Of a DNA stretch of 64,000 nucleotides, positions 16,036 through 23,602 are shown piece after piece. The notes beneath the pieces were generated by a model. The model did not search any database. It was given only the letters and a program-made list of their open reading frames with translations, and was not told the origin of the DNA. This DNA comes from Pseudaeromonas aegiceratis (lineage in GTDB: Bacteria; Pseudomonadota; Gammaproteobacteria; Enterobacterales; Aeromonadaceae): contig NZ_CP158016.1 of the NCBI RefSeq assembly GCF_046254905.1, forward strand, positions 868,001 to 932,000, written 5' to 3'. Made by a program: the position numbers and the translations under genes. The first letter of the stretch is position 1; each line of letters starts with the position of its first letter.

Positions 16036-16887
16036 ATGAGCGTCAAGCACAGCGTTAAACAGAGCAATTTCGTCCGCCTGGGCCTCTCCTATCTGCTGCT
16101 GGCGGCGGTAGCCATCATCATCATCTATCCGTTGATCTGGACGGTGGGGGCCTCGTTGAACCCGGGCAGCAGCCTGCTCAACACCTCCATCATCCCGGAC
16201 AACCTCTCCTTCTTGCACTACAAGGAGCTGTTCGACGGCACCATCGATTACACCAGCTGGTACTGGAACTCCATGAAGATCAGCTTCCTGACCATGGCCC
16301 TGACCCTGGTGAGCGTCAGCTTCACCGCCTATGCCTTCTCCCGCTTCCGCTTCCGCGGGCGGCAAAACGGCCTGATGCTGTTCCTGCTGCTGCAGATGAT
16401 CCCGCAGTTCTCCGCCCTCATCGCCATCTTCGTGCTGGCCCAGATGCTGGGTCTGGTGAACAGCCACCTGGCCCTGGTGCTGGTGTACGTGGGCGGCATG
16501 ATCCCCATGAACACCTACCTGATGAAGGGCTACCTGGACGCCATCCCCAAGGATCTGGACGAGTCAGCCCGCATGGACGGTGCCGGTAACTTCCGCATCT
16601 TCATCGAGATCATCATGCCGCTGTCCAAGCCCATCATCGCCGTGGTGGCCCTGTTCTCCTTCACCGGGCCCCTGGGGGACTTCATCCTGGCCAGTACCAT
16701 CTTGCGTACCCCGGACAAGTTCACCCTGCCCATCGGCCTGTACAACCTGGTGTCCCAGAAGATGGGCGCCAGCTACACCACCTACGCAGCCGGGGCCGTG
16801 CTCATCGCCGTGCCGGTGGCCATTCTCTACCTGTCGCTGCAGAAGTATTTCGTCTCCGGTCTGACCGCCGGCGGCACCAAGGGTTAA
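16036..16887 (+). CDS. ganQ: Galacto-oligosaccharide ABC transporter permease, MalG-like
   Basis: The 283-residue protein has six predicted membrane helices (first about 17-37) and an EAA loop at DESARMDGAGNFRIFIEIIMP. It ends FVSGLTAGGTKG, the C-terminal tail typical of MalG and GanQ. It follows ganP by 12 bp and precedes the GH53 gene by 16 bp, so it is inside one operon. Its role is to form the translocation pore with GanP, powered by the divergently encoded ATPase. Confidence 0.92.
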   Translation: MSVKHSVKQSNFVRLGLSYLLLAAVAIIIIYPLIWTVGASLNPGSSLLNTSIIPDNLSFLHYKELFDGTIDYTSWYWNSMKISFLTMALTLVSVSFTAYAFSRFRFRGRQNGLMLFLLLQMIPQFSALIAIFVLAQMLGLVNSHLALVLVYVGGMIPMNTYLMKGYLDAIPKDLDESARMDGAGNFRIFIEIIMPLSKPIIAVVALFSFTGPLGDFILASTILRTPDKFTLPIGLYNLVSQKMGASYTTYAAGAVLIAVPVAILYLSLQKYFVSGLTAGGTKG

Positions 16888-16903
16888 TTGCAGAGGAAAA
16901 GTC

Positions 16904-18118
16904 ATGATGAAACTGAACAAGAGTCTGGTGTTTGCCGCCCTGCTGCTGGCCGGTGGCATGGGCATGATGGCCCCGGCCACCGCCGCCGACACCGTGCAGA
17001 TCAAGCCGGTGGCCGGTGAGCCTGCCGACTTCATCAAGGGGGCCGACGTCTCCATGCTGAGTGAGGTGGAGCGTCTGGGGGGCAAGTTCTACAACGCCGA
17101 GGGTAAGCAGCAGGATGCGCTGCAGATCCTGAAGGACAACGGCTTCAACTACATCCGCCTGCGCCTGTGGGTGGATCCGAAGGATGCCGAAGGCCACGGC
17201 TACGGTGGCGGTAACAACGATCTGGCCAGCACCCTGGCCATGGCCAAGCGGGTCAAGGCCATGGGCTTCAAGCTGCTGCTGGATTACCACTACAGCGACT
17301 TCTGGACCGATCCGGGCCGGCAGAACAAGCCCAAGGCCTGGGCCAAGATGAGCACCGACGAGCTGGTGAAGACCATTCACGACTACACCAAGCAGACCTT
17401 CGCCGAGTTCAAGAAGGAAGGCGCCCTGCCGGACATGGTGCAGATCGGTAACGAGATCAACGGTGGCATGCTGTGGCCCAACGGCAAGAACTGGGGGGAC
17501 GGCGTGGGTGGTTTCGACGCCCTGGCCGCCATGCTGAAGGCCGGCGTGGCCGGGGTGCGGGAGAACCTGAGCGATCCCAGCCAGGTGAAGATCATGCTGC
17601 ACCTGGCCGAAGGCACCAAGAACGACACCTTCCAGTGGTGGTTTGACGAGATCACCAAGCGTGACGTGCCGTTCGACGTGATTGGCCTCTCCTTCTACAC
17701 CTACTGGAACGGCCCCATCAACGCGCTGAAGTTCAACATGGACGACATCGCCAAGCGCTACAACAAGGATCTCATCGTGGTGGAAGCCGCCTACGGCTAC
17801 ACCTATGACAACTGCGACAACGCCGAGAACAACTTCACCGAGAAGGAAGCCGAAGACGGTGGCTATCCGGGCACCGTGCAGGGCCAGGCCGACTTCCTGC
17901 ACGATCTGATGGAAAGCATCGTTCAGGTGCCGGATCAGCGCGGCAAGGGGCTCTTCTACTGGGAGCCCACCTGGCTGCCGACCCCCGGCGCCACCTGGGC
18001 CACCAAGGCCGGCATGAAATACAACGATGACGACTGGAAGGAAGGCAACGCCCGGGAGAATCAATCCCTGTTCGACTGCCAGGGCCATGTGCTGCCGTCC
18101 ATGAAGGTCTTCAACTAG
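16904..18118 (+). CDS. ganB: GH53 endo-beta-1,4-galactanase, Bacillus GanB type (exported), copy 5
   Basis: The 404-residue protein has a signal peptide (about 1-28, ending AA) and a GH53 barrel with the longer loops of the Bacillus enzymes. The Gly-rich insertion after LWVDP and the NCDNAENNFTEKEAEDGGYP loop are present; the latter corresponds to the calcium-binding loop known in BLGAL-type galactanases. Catalytic residues are Glu184 (VQIGNEINGG) and Glu294 (IVVEAAYGY). It sits in the ganSPQ operon, 16 bp after ganQ. The likely product is short galacto-oligosaccharides for the importer. Two in-frame ATG codons (16904, 16907) make the exact start ambiguous by one residue. Confidence 0.94.
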   Translation: MMKLNKSLVFAALLLAGGMGMMAPATAADTVQIKPVAGEPADFIKGADVSMLSEVERLGGKFYNAEGKQQDALQILKDNGFNYIRLRLWVDPKDAEGHGYGGGNNDLASTLAMAKRVKAMGFKLLLDYHYSDFWTDPGRQNKPKAWAKMSTDELVKTIHDYTKQTFAEFKKEGALPDMVQIGNEINGGMLWPNGKNWGDGVGGFDALAAMLKAGVAGVRENLSDPSQVKIMLHLAEGTKNDTFQWWFDEITKRDVPFDVIGLSFYTYWNGPINALKFNMDDIAKRYNKDLIVVEAAYGYTYDNCDNAENNFTEKEAEDGGYPGTVQGQADFLHDLMESIVQVPDQRGKGLFYWEPTWLPTPGATWATKAGMKYNDDDWKEGNARENQSLFDCQGHVLPSMKVFN

Positions 18119-18196
18119 GTTTAACGCCGCGGCATCCTGCTCCCCCCTGACTCAGGGCGGCGAGGGGGATGCCGTCTTTTTTCTCACGGAGTCAAG

Positions 18197-20251
18197 ATGA
18201 AGAAGTTTCCTCCCTTAAGCGACAAGGCCCCGGTGCTGCTGCACGGTGCCGACTACAACCCGGATCAGTGGCTGGACTGTCCCGAGGTGCTGGACAAGGA
18301 TATCGAGATGATGAAGCAGACCCGCTGCAACGTCATGTCTGTGGGCATCTTCAGCTGGGCCAGCCTGGAGCCCGAGGAAGGCCGTTACGAATTCGGCTGG
18401 CTGGACAAGGTGCTGGACCGGCTGCATGAGAACGGCATCTCTGTGTTCCTGGCCACCCCCAGCGGTGCCCGGCCGGCCTGGATGTCCAAGTCCCACCCCG
18501 AGGTGCTGCGGGTCAGCAAGGAGCGGGTGCGGGCCCTGCACGGCGGCCGCCACAACCACTGCCTGACCTCGCCCTACTACCGTCAGAAGGTGCAGCAGCT
18601 GAACGCCGCCCTGGCGGAGCGCTACGGCAAGCACCCGGCGGTCATCGCCTGGCACATCTCCAACGAGTACGGCGGCGAGTGCCACTGCGAGCTGTGTCAG
18701 GAACGCTTCCGCGGTTGGCTCAAGGCCCGCTACGGCAGCCTGGCCGCCCTGAACCAGGCCTGGTGGGCCACCTTCTGGAGCCACGACTACACCAGCTGGG
18801 AACAGCTGGAGTCCCCGTCTCCCCTGGGCGAGGTCTCCATCCACGGCCTGAACCTGGACTGGAAGCGCTTCAATACCGCCCAGGTGAGCGACTTCTGCGC
18901 CCATGAGATCAAGCCGTTGAAGGCGGTGAACCCGGACTTGCAGGTGACCACCAACTTCATGGAGTACTTCTACGACTACGACTACTGGCAGCTGGCCAAG
19001 GAGATCGACTTCATCAGCTGGGACAGCTACCCCCTGTGGCACAACAGCCAGGACGACACCGAGCTGGCGGTCTACATCGCCATGTACCACGACCTGATGC
19101 GGACCTTGAAGGGCAAGCCCTTCTTCCTGATGGAGTCCACCCCCAGCCTCACCAACTGGCAGCCCATCAGCAAGCTGAAGAAGCCGGGTATGCACATCCT
19201 CTCGTCCATGCAGGCGGTGGCCCATGGCTCCGATTCCGTGCAGTACTTCCAGTGGCGCAAGAGCCGCGGTTCGGTGGAGAAGTTCCACGGTGCCGTGGTG
19301 GATCACGTGGGGCATATCGACACCCGGGTGGGCCGTGAGGTGCAGGCTCTGGGCGAGATGCTGGCCAAGCTGCCGGAGGTGGTGGGCACAGTCACCGAGG
19401 CCGAGGTGGCCATCATCTTCGACTGGGAGAGCCGTTGGGCCATGGACAACGCCCAGGGTCCGCGCAACGCCGGGCTCTACTACGAGAATACGGTGAACGA
19501 GCATTACCGCGCCTTCTGGGAGCAGGGCATCGCCGCCGACATCATCAATGCTGACTGCGACCTGTCCGGCTACAAGCTGGTCATCGCCCCCATGCTCTAC
19601 ATGGTGCGGGATGGCTTCGCTCCGCGGGTGGACGCCTTCGTGCAGGCCGGTGGCCACTTCGTCGCCAGCTACTGGACCGGCATCGTCAACGAGACCGACT
19701 TGTGCCACCTGGGCGGCTTCCCCGGTCCGCTGCGCCCCATCCTCGGCATCTGGGCCGAGGAGATCGACGGTCTGTATGACGGCGAGACCAACAGCGTCAG
19801 CGGCCTGGCCGGCAACGCCCTGGGGCTCACCGGTCCCTATCGGGTGACCCACCTGTGCGAGCGCATTCAGCTCGAAGGCGCCGAAGCCCTGGCCAGCTAC
19901 GGCAGCGACTTCTATGCCGGCGAACCGGCGGTGACCGTCAATGCTCACGGGGCGGGCAAGGCCTTCTACGTGGCCTCGCGCAACGATCTGCCGTTCCAGC
20001 GGGACTTCTTTGGACGCATCGCCGCCGATCTGGGTTTGAAGCGCGCCATCGACTGTCCGCTGCCGGCCGGTGTCACCGCCCAGCGGCGTACCGACGGGGA
20101 GCAGGAGTTCGTGTTCGTGCAGAACTACGGTCGCCAGGCGGCCTATGTGCAGCTGCCGGCACAGTACCAGGATGCGGTGAGCGGCGAGACGCTGATGGGT
20201 CAGCTGGCACTGCCCAGCTTTGCGGTGCGGGTGCTCAAGCGCGCCATCTGA
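18197..20251 (+). CDS. ganA: GH42 beta-galactosidase, cytoplasmic
   Basis: The 684-residue protein lacks a signal peptide. The GH42 catalytic barrel (about 15-390) carries acid/base Glu157 (WHISNEYGG) followed by the zinc-site cysteines CHCELC, and nucleophile Glu313 (FFLMESTPS). A trimerisation domain (about 400-610) and a small beta domain follow. Enzymes of this family in galactan operons release galactose from beta-1,4-galacto-oligosaccharides. It is the last gene of the ganSPQ-GH53 operon. A long imperfect hairpin with a T run (about 18130-18183) lies before it, and a strong terminator (20274-20297) follows. Confidence 0.95.
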   Translation: MKKFPPLSDKAPVLLHGADYNPDQWLDCPEVLDKDIEMMKQTRCNVMSVGIFSWASLEPEEGRYEFGWLDKVLDRLHENGISVFLATPSGARPAWMSKSHPEVLRVSKERVRALHGGRHNHCLTSPYYRQKVQQLNAALAERYGKHPAVIAWHISNEYGGECHCELCQERFRGWLKARYGSLAALNQAWWATFWSHDYTSWEQLESPSPLGEVSIHGLNLDWKRFNTAQVSDFCAHEIKPLKAVNPDLQVTTNFMEYFYDYDYWQLAKEIDFISWDSYPLWHNSQDDTELAVYIAMYHDLMRTLKGKPFFLMESTPSLTNWQPISKLKKPGMHILSSMQAVAHGSDSVQYFQWRKSRGSVEKFHGAVVDHVGHIDTRVGREVQALGEMLAKLPEVVGTVTEAEVAIIFDWESRWAMDNAQGPRNAGLYYENTVNEHYRAFWEQGIAADIINADCDLSGYKLVIAPMLYMVRDGFAPRVDAFVQAGGHFVASYWTGIVNETDLCHLGGFPGPLRPILGIWAEEIDGLYDGETNSVSGLAGNALGLTGPYRVTHLCERIQLEGAEALASYGSDFYAGEPAVTVNAHGAGKAFYVASRNDLPFQRDFFGRIAADLGLKRAIDCPLPAGVTAQRRTDGEQEFVFVQNYGRQAAYVQLPAQYQDAVSGETLMGQLALPSFAVRVLKRAI

Positions 20252-20273
20252 GCCGTGTCGCACTAGGTTACCA

Positions 20274-20297
20274 GGCCCGCTTTTGGCGGGCCTTTTT
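20274..20297 (+). terminator. Terminator of the gan operon
   Basis: GGCCCGC, 5-base loop, GCGGGCC, then five T. Confidence 0.85.
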
Positions 20298-20329
20298 ATC
20301 GGCCGAGGAGCCGCAACAAGGAGGACGCC

Positions 20330-20668
20330 ATGTTGGAACTGCTTAAGAGTAAGAAGCTGCAAGCCCTGGGCGAGGCGGCGGGGGAGGAGCTGGTCAAGGC
20401 ACCGGATCCGGCCATCCGCGCCCTGTGCGACGCCCTGGGCGGCAAGGAGAACATCTTCAGTCTGGATGCCTGCCTGACCCGGCTGCGGGTACAGGTGAAT
20501 CAGCTGGGGCTGGTGAATACCGAGAAGCTGCAGCAGCTGGGGGCCATAGGAGTGGTGATCGTGGGCAAGGAGGTGCAGGCCATCTTCGGCAAGCGATCCG
20601 ACTCCCTGCGCCAGGATCTGGACCGCTGGTTCGGATTGAGTGAGCCGGATCACGAAAAATTACCGTGA
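20330..20668 (+). CDS. Stand-alone glucose-type PTS EIIB domain protein
   Basis: The 112-residue protein is essentially one EIIB domain of the PtsG/NagE class. The phosphorylatable Cys48 lies in LDACLTRLRVQV, followed by LGAIGVVIVGKEVQAIFGKRSD. No EIIC membrane domain is attached or adjacent, so it cannot be a transporter by itself. It may exchange phosphate with a distant EIIA/EIIC pair or act as a regulatory domain. It follows the gan operon terminator by about 30 bp and has a good ribosome-binding site (AAGGAGG). Its stop codon overlaps a gal-operator-like box. Confidence 0.85.
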   Translation: MLELLKSKKLQALGEAAGEELVKAPDPAIRALCDALGGKENIFSLDACLTRLRVQVNQLGLVNTEKLQQLGAIGVVIVGKEVQAIFGKRSDSLRQDLDRWFGLSEPDHEKLP

Positions 20669-20680
20669 AAACGCTTCCTC
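20665..20680. promoter_or_regulatory. gal-operator-like box at the end of the EIIB gene
   Basis: GTGAAAACGCTTCCTC shares its first 12 bases with the porin-proximal operator at 1652. A second LacI-type palindrome, GAAAATGTTTTC, follows at 20684-20695, just before a TATATT hexamer (20698-20703). Confidence 0.5.
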
Positions 20681-20708
20681 AATGAAAATGTTTTCGCTAT
20701 ATTAACTA

Positions 20709-20775
20709 CCGAAGCCATTTTGGTTCCACGCTGTATCGGTCGGCAGGAGGCACTTTACCTCCTGCCTTTTTTTTT
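20709..20775 (+). ncRNA. Candidate GalR-regulated small RNA (or orphan terminator unit)
   Basis: The spacer 20669-20967 starts with a gal-like box, a LacI-type palindrome and a TATATT -10-like hexamer. After about 35 bases comes a very strong terminator (9-bp stem GGCAGGAGG with CCTCCTGCC, 20742-20766, nine T). The predicted transcript of roughly 67 nt has no plausible reading frame with a ribosome-binding site. The weak point is the -35 region, which is poor. It could instead be a second terminator of the EIIB gene. Confidence 0.4.
20742..20775 (+). terminator. Strong Rho-independent terminator
   Basis: 9-bp perfect stem, 7-base loop, nine T. It ends either the EIIB message or the candidate small RNA. 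Confidence 0.9.
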
Positions 20776-20884
20776 GCATAAAACACTGATAAAGCAGCAT
20801 TATCCATATCGTCGCTCTCCTGTCTCACCCCGGCCAGCCAAAAGTGCCTCCCGATGTCTTGATCGAAATTTCACCTGTTGGTTT

Positions 20885-20900
20885 GTGTAATCGCTATCAC
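20885..20900. promoter_or_regulatory. gal-type operator before the lipoprotein galactanase
   Basis: GTGTAATCGCTATCAC, one mismatch to the consensus. Its centre is 220 bp (21 turns) from the box at 20665-20680 and 68 bp upstream of the start codon. A TTGACC follows at about 20904. Confidence 0.65.
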
Positions 20901-20967
20901 ATCTTGACCTAACTTCACATGCTACAGTGCCCGCCGACAAAAGGTTGCCAAACGAGGAGTGACGAGC

Positions 20968-22218
20968 ATGTGGCAGACGAACAGGTGGCGATGGCTGGGG
21001 ATCATGGTGTTATGGGGGGCCCTGGCTGCCTGTGGCGGGGGCGGCGGGAGTACCGGCGATAGCAGCAGCGGCAGTGGTGATACGGACAGCAGCAGCGCTA
21101 CCAGCCTGGCGGTACGTGGGGTGGATGTCTCCACCCTGACCGAGGTGGAAGCGGCAGGCGGCCAGTTCTATGACGCCAATGGCAGCCAGGTTGATGCGCT
21201 CTCCTTCATGGCAGCGCAGGGGGTCAACCTGGTACGGTTGCGACTGTGGGTGGATCCCCAGAGCGCCGGCGGCGAGGCCTATGGCGGTGGTGATCTGGAT
21301 CTGGACAAGGTGACCGCCCTGGCCAAGCGGGTGAAGGCGGCGGGCATGTCTTTCATGCTGGATCTGCATTACAGCGACTTCTGGACCGATCCGGGCAAGC
21401 AGTTCAAGCCCAAGGCCTGGGCGGATCTGGACAGCGATGCCCTGGTGGCCCAGGTGCAGAGCTACAGCCAGGCGGTGGTCGCTCACCTCATCGATAACGG
21501 CGTGCACCCCGACTACATCCAGGTGGGCAATGAGATCAACTCAGGTCTGCTGTGGCCCGATGGCAAGAACTGGGGGGACGACGTGGGTGGCTTCGACACC
21601 CTGGCGGCGTTGTTGAAGGCCGGCGTGGCCGGTATCCAGCAGGCTGAAAGCGACGGCGGCGTGACCACGCCGGCCAAGATCATCCTGCATCTGGCCGAGG
21701 GGGGTAACAACAGCACCTTCCGCTGGTGGTTCGATGAAATCACCGAACGCAGCGTGCCGTTCGATATCATAGGCGTCTCCTATTATCCCTACTGGCATGG
21801 CACCCTGACCGCCCTGCAGACCAACCTGGACGACATGGTCAGCCGTTACGGCAAGCCGGTGATGGTGGTGGAGACCGCCTATGGCTTTACCACCGACAAC
21901 GGCGACAGCCTGGGCAATAACTTCGGTACCAGCGAGGAGACCGCCGGCGGCTATCCGGCCACCGCGGCGGGCCAGCTGGCGTTTCTCACCGATCTGCGCA
22001 GCGTCATCGCTGCCGTCCCCGATGAGATGGGGCTGGGCTTCGTCTACTGGGAGCCGGCCTGGTTGCCGGTGGACGGGGTGAGCTGGGCCACCGAGGCCGG
22101 CATGGACTACATCGAAACCAGCGGCAGTACCGGCAATGCCTGGGAGAATCAGGCGCTGTTCGACTTCAACGGCGATGCCCTGGCCGGCTGGGCGGCCTTC
22201 GCCGAGACGCTGCAATGA
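20968..22218 (+). CDS. GH53 endo-beta-1,4-galactanase lipoprotein, copy 6
   Basis: The 416-residue protein starts at the ATG at 20968, eight bases after AGGAG (a GTG at 20959 overlaps the ribosome-binding site). It has a lipoprotein signal with lipobox LAAC (Cys22) and then a flexible Gly/Ser/Asp linker to about residue 45. The GH53 barrel carries Glu189 (VQVGNEINSG) and Glu302 (MVVETAYGF). The absence of Asp at +2 after the cysteine (CGGG) suggests outer-membrane anchoring, possibly surface-exposed. It belongs to the Bacillus-type subgroup with the gene at 16904. It has its own gal operator and overlaps the next gene by four bases (ATGA). Confidence 0.93.
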   Translation: MWQTNRWRWLGIMVLWGALAACGGGGGSTGDSSSGSGDTDSSSATSLAVRGVDVSTLTEVEAAGGQFYDANGSQVDALSFMAAQGVNLVRLRLWVDPQSAGGEAYGGGDLDLDKVTALAKRVKAAGMSFMLDLHYSDFWTDPGKQFKPKAWADLDSDALVAQVQSYSQAVVAHLIDNGVHPDYIQVGNEINSGLLWPDGKNWGDDVGGFDTLAALLKAGVAGIQQAESDGGVTTPAKIILHLAEGGNNSTFRWWFDEITERSVPFDIIGVSYYPYWHGTLTALQTNLDDMVSRYGKPVMVVETAYGFTTDNGDSLGNNFGTSEETAGGYPATAAGQLAFLTDLRSVIAAVPDEMGLGFVYWEPAWLPVDGVSWATEAGMDYIETSGSTGNAWENQALFDFNGDALAGWAAFAETLQ

Positions 22219-22694
22219 GCGCCCGTCTGAGCATGGCGCTGCTGGGCCTCTGGCTGGGGCTGGCCGGTCAGGCGCAGGCGGGCTGCGCGGTGGGGGAGGG
22301 ACGCTTCGTGATGGACGGCCCGGATCGCTTCATCGACAGCCAGAGCCTGCTGATGTGGCAGCACTGCCCCCAAGGGCGGGTCGGTGCGCGCTGTGGTGAC
22401 GGCCCGCTGGACGGCTTTCACTGGCGGGGGGCCGTCAGTCGCCAGGGAGCGGTCAACGCCGCTGCCGTGGATGGCGTGCAGGATTGGCAGATCCCCTCGG
22501 TGGCGCAACTGCAGGGCCTGTTTGCTACCGCCTGTGGCCTGCCGGCCCAGATCCCCTCCGGCCTGTACTGGAGCCGGGATCCCAGCCCCAAGGCTGGCTA
22601 CCTGCGCCAGGCCGTGGCGGCGGGCACCGCCGAGGCGATGACGGTGAACGCCGGCACCTTCGGCCTGCACCTGTGGCTGGTGCGCCCCCTGTAG
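22215..22694 (+). CDS. Exported DUF1566 (Lcl C-terminal domain) protein
   Basis: The 159-residue protein has a signal peptide (about 1-22, ending AQA) and a DUF1566-like domain: RFIDSQSLLMWQHCP, DWQIPSVAQLQGLF, GLYWSRDP and a final LWLVRP. The cysteines suggest a folded extracytoplasmic domain. The function of this family is not established; members are often cell-surface or lipoprotein-associated. It is translationally coupled to the lipoprotein galactanase, so it may assist that enzyme or bind polysaccharide at the surface (inference). Confidence 0.75.
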   Translation: MSARLSMALLGLWLGLAGQAQAGCAVGEGRFVMDGPDRFIDSQSLLMWQHCPQGRVGARCGDGPLDGFHWRGAVSRQGAVNAAAVDGVQDWQIPSVAQLQGLFATACGLPAQIPSGLYWSRDPSPKAGYLRQAVAAGTAEAMTVNAGTFGLHLWLVRPL

Positions 22695-22736
22695 GGCTAG
22701 GCCTGCAGCTAGTCATACGTGAATCAATAAAAAGCC

Positions 22737-22749
22737 CGGCATAGCGCCG
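22737..22749. repeat. 13-bp target-site duplication, left copy
   Basis: CGGCATAGCGCCG, identical to 22956-22968. Joined without the insert, the flanks form one terminator (GCCCGGC, ATAGC, GCCGGGC, T9). Confidence 0.8.
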
Positions 22750-22955
22750 TAATGCTGGTCAGTTAAGAAACAGAGATACTCATGAATGGCCGCCAGAGGC
22801 AAGCCATCCCCCTCCTAACCTCCCCCTTGGTAAGGGGGAGGAACGATTTTTCCCTCCCCTTGTTCAAGGGGAGGGGGTGGGGTTGGCTTTTGCCTCAAAA
22901 AACCGTGTCGTTGATACAGTTAAGGCGCCAACGGCGCCTTAACTGATGAGCATTA
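22750..22955. mobile_element. IS4-like MITE (206 bp), inserted in a terminator
   Basis: The element starts TAATGCTGGTCAGTTAAG and ends CTTAACTGATGAGCATTA, 18-bp terminal inverted repeats with two mismatches. They resemble the ends I recall for IS4 (TAATGCCGATCAGTTAAG), and the 13-bp flanking duplication fits the 11-13 bp of IS4. There is no reading frame of note. Inside are two stable hairpins, CCTCCCCCTT/AAGGGGGAGG and CCTCCCCTTG/CAAGGGGAGG, within a larger inverted repeat (GGCAAGCC with GGCTTTTGCC). A transposase must come from elsewhere. A truncated relative lies at 59601-59741. Confidence 0.85.
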
Positions 22956-22968
22956 CGGCATAGCGCCG
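22956..22968. repeat. 13-bp target-site duplication, right copy
   Basis: CGGCATAGCGCCG directly repeats 22737-22749. The T9 tract of the original terminator follows at 22972-22980. Confidence 0.8.
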
Positions 22969-22992
22969 GGCTTTTTTTTTGCTTGGCAGGGT

Positions 22993-23592
22993 TTACAGCC
23001 AGGCAGGCTGCTTGGCTTCATAGGCGTCGATGGCGTCGCTGTGCTGCAGGGTCAGGCCTATGTTGTCCAGGCCGTTCATGATGCAGTAGCGGCGGAAGGG
23101 ATCGATCTGGAAGTCGAAGCAGAGATCGGCGGCGCGCACCTGCTGCTGCTCCAGATCCACCGTGATGGTCTGGCCTTCGTTGGCGTCCACCAGCTGGAAC
23201 AGGGCATCCACTTCCTCGTCCTTGAGCTTGACCACCAAGAGGCCATTGTTCAGGGCGTTGCCGTAGAAGATGTCGGCGAAGCTGGGGGCTATGATGGCGC
23301 GCAGGCCATAGTCCGCCAGTGACCAGGGGGCGTGCTCCCGGCTGGAGCCGTTGCCGAAGTTCTCCCGGGCCAGCAGTATGCTGGCACCGGCGTAGCGCGG
23401 GTAGTTCAGCACGAACTCGGGGTTGGGCTGCTCGCCGGCGTCATCCAGGAAGCGCCAGTCGTGGAACAGGTGCTTGCCGAAGCCCAGCTTGGAGACCTTC
23501 TGCAGGAACTGCTTGGGGATGATCTGGTCGGTATCGACGTTGGCGGCGTCCAGGGGCACCGCGAGGCCGGTATGTTGCTTGAACTCTTGCAT
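22993..23592 (-). CDS. leuD: 3-isopropylmalate dehydratase small subunit
   Basis: 199 residues starting MQEFKQHTGLAVPLDAANVD after GGAGCC. Family motifs TDQIIPKQFL, NFGNGSSREHAPW and FADIFYGNALNNG are present. With LeuC it isomerises 2-isopropylmalate to 3-isopropylmalate in leucine synthesis. Length matches E. coli LeuD (about 201). An in-frame start 11 codons upstream is inside the spacer from leuC and lacks a ribosome-binding site. It is the last gene of leuABCD; the terminator beyond it was split by the MITE. Confidence 0.97.
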   Translation of the reverse strand: MQEFKQHTGLAVPLDAANVDTDQIIPKQFLQKVSKLGFGKHLFHDWRFLDDAGEQPNPEFVLNYPRYAGASILLARENFGNGSSREHAPWSLADYGLRAIIAPSFADIFYGNALNNGLLVVKLKDEEVDALFQLVDANEGQTITVDLEQQQVRAADLCFDFQIDPFRRYCIMNGLDNIGLTLQHSDAIDAYEAKQPAWL

Positions 23593-23602
23593 GGCGGGCT
23601 CC

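Noticed and set aside
14713..16467. Long minus-strand frame opposite the permease genes
   Set aside because: Gln/His/Gly-rich, no membrane segments or domains; the two permeases on the plus strand are unmistakable.
18215..20653. Open frame of about 800 codons opposite the GH42 gene
   Set aside because: Composition is that of an antisense shadow; the plus strand encodes a full GH42 enzyme and an EIIB domain, and the antisense frame runs across both genes and two terminators.
20683..20706. Possible 7-codon peptide (MKMFSLY) in the candidate small RNA promoter
   Set aside because: No ribosome-binding site, and it lies at or before the likely transcription start.
22750..22955. CRISPR-like or phage attachment interpretation of the repeated palindromic region
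   Set aside because: There is only one repeat unit with inverted ends and direct flanking duplications; this fits a MITE and not a repeat-spacer array or att site.
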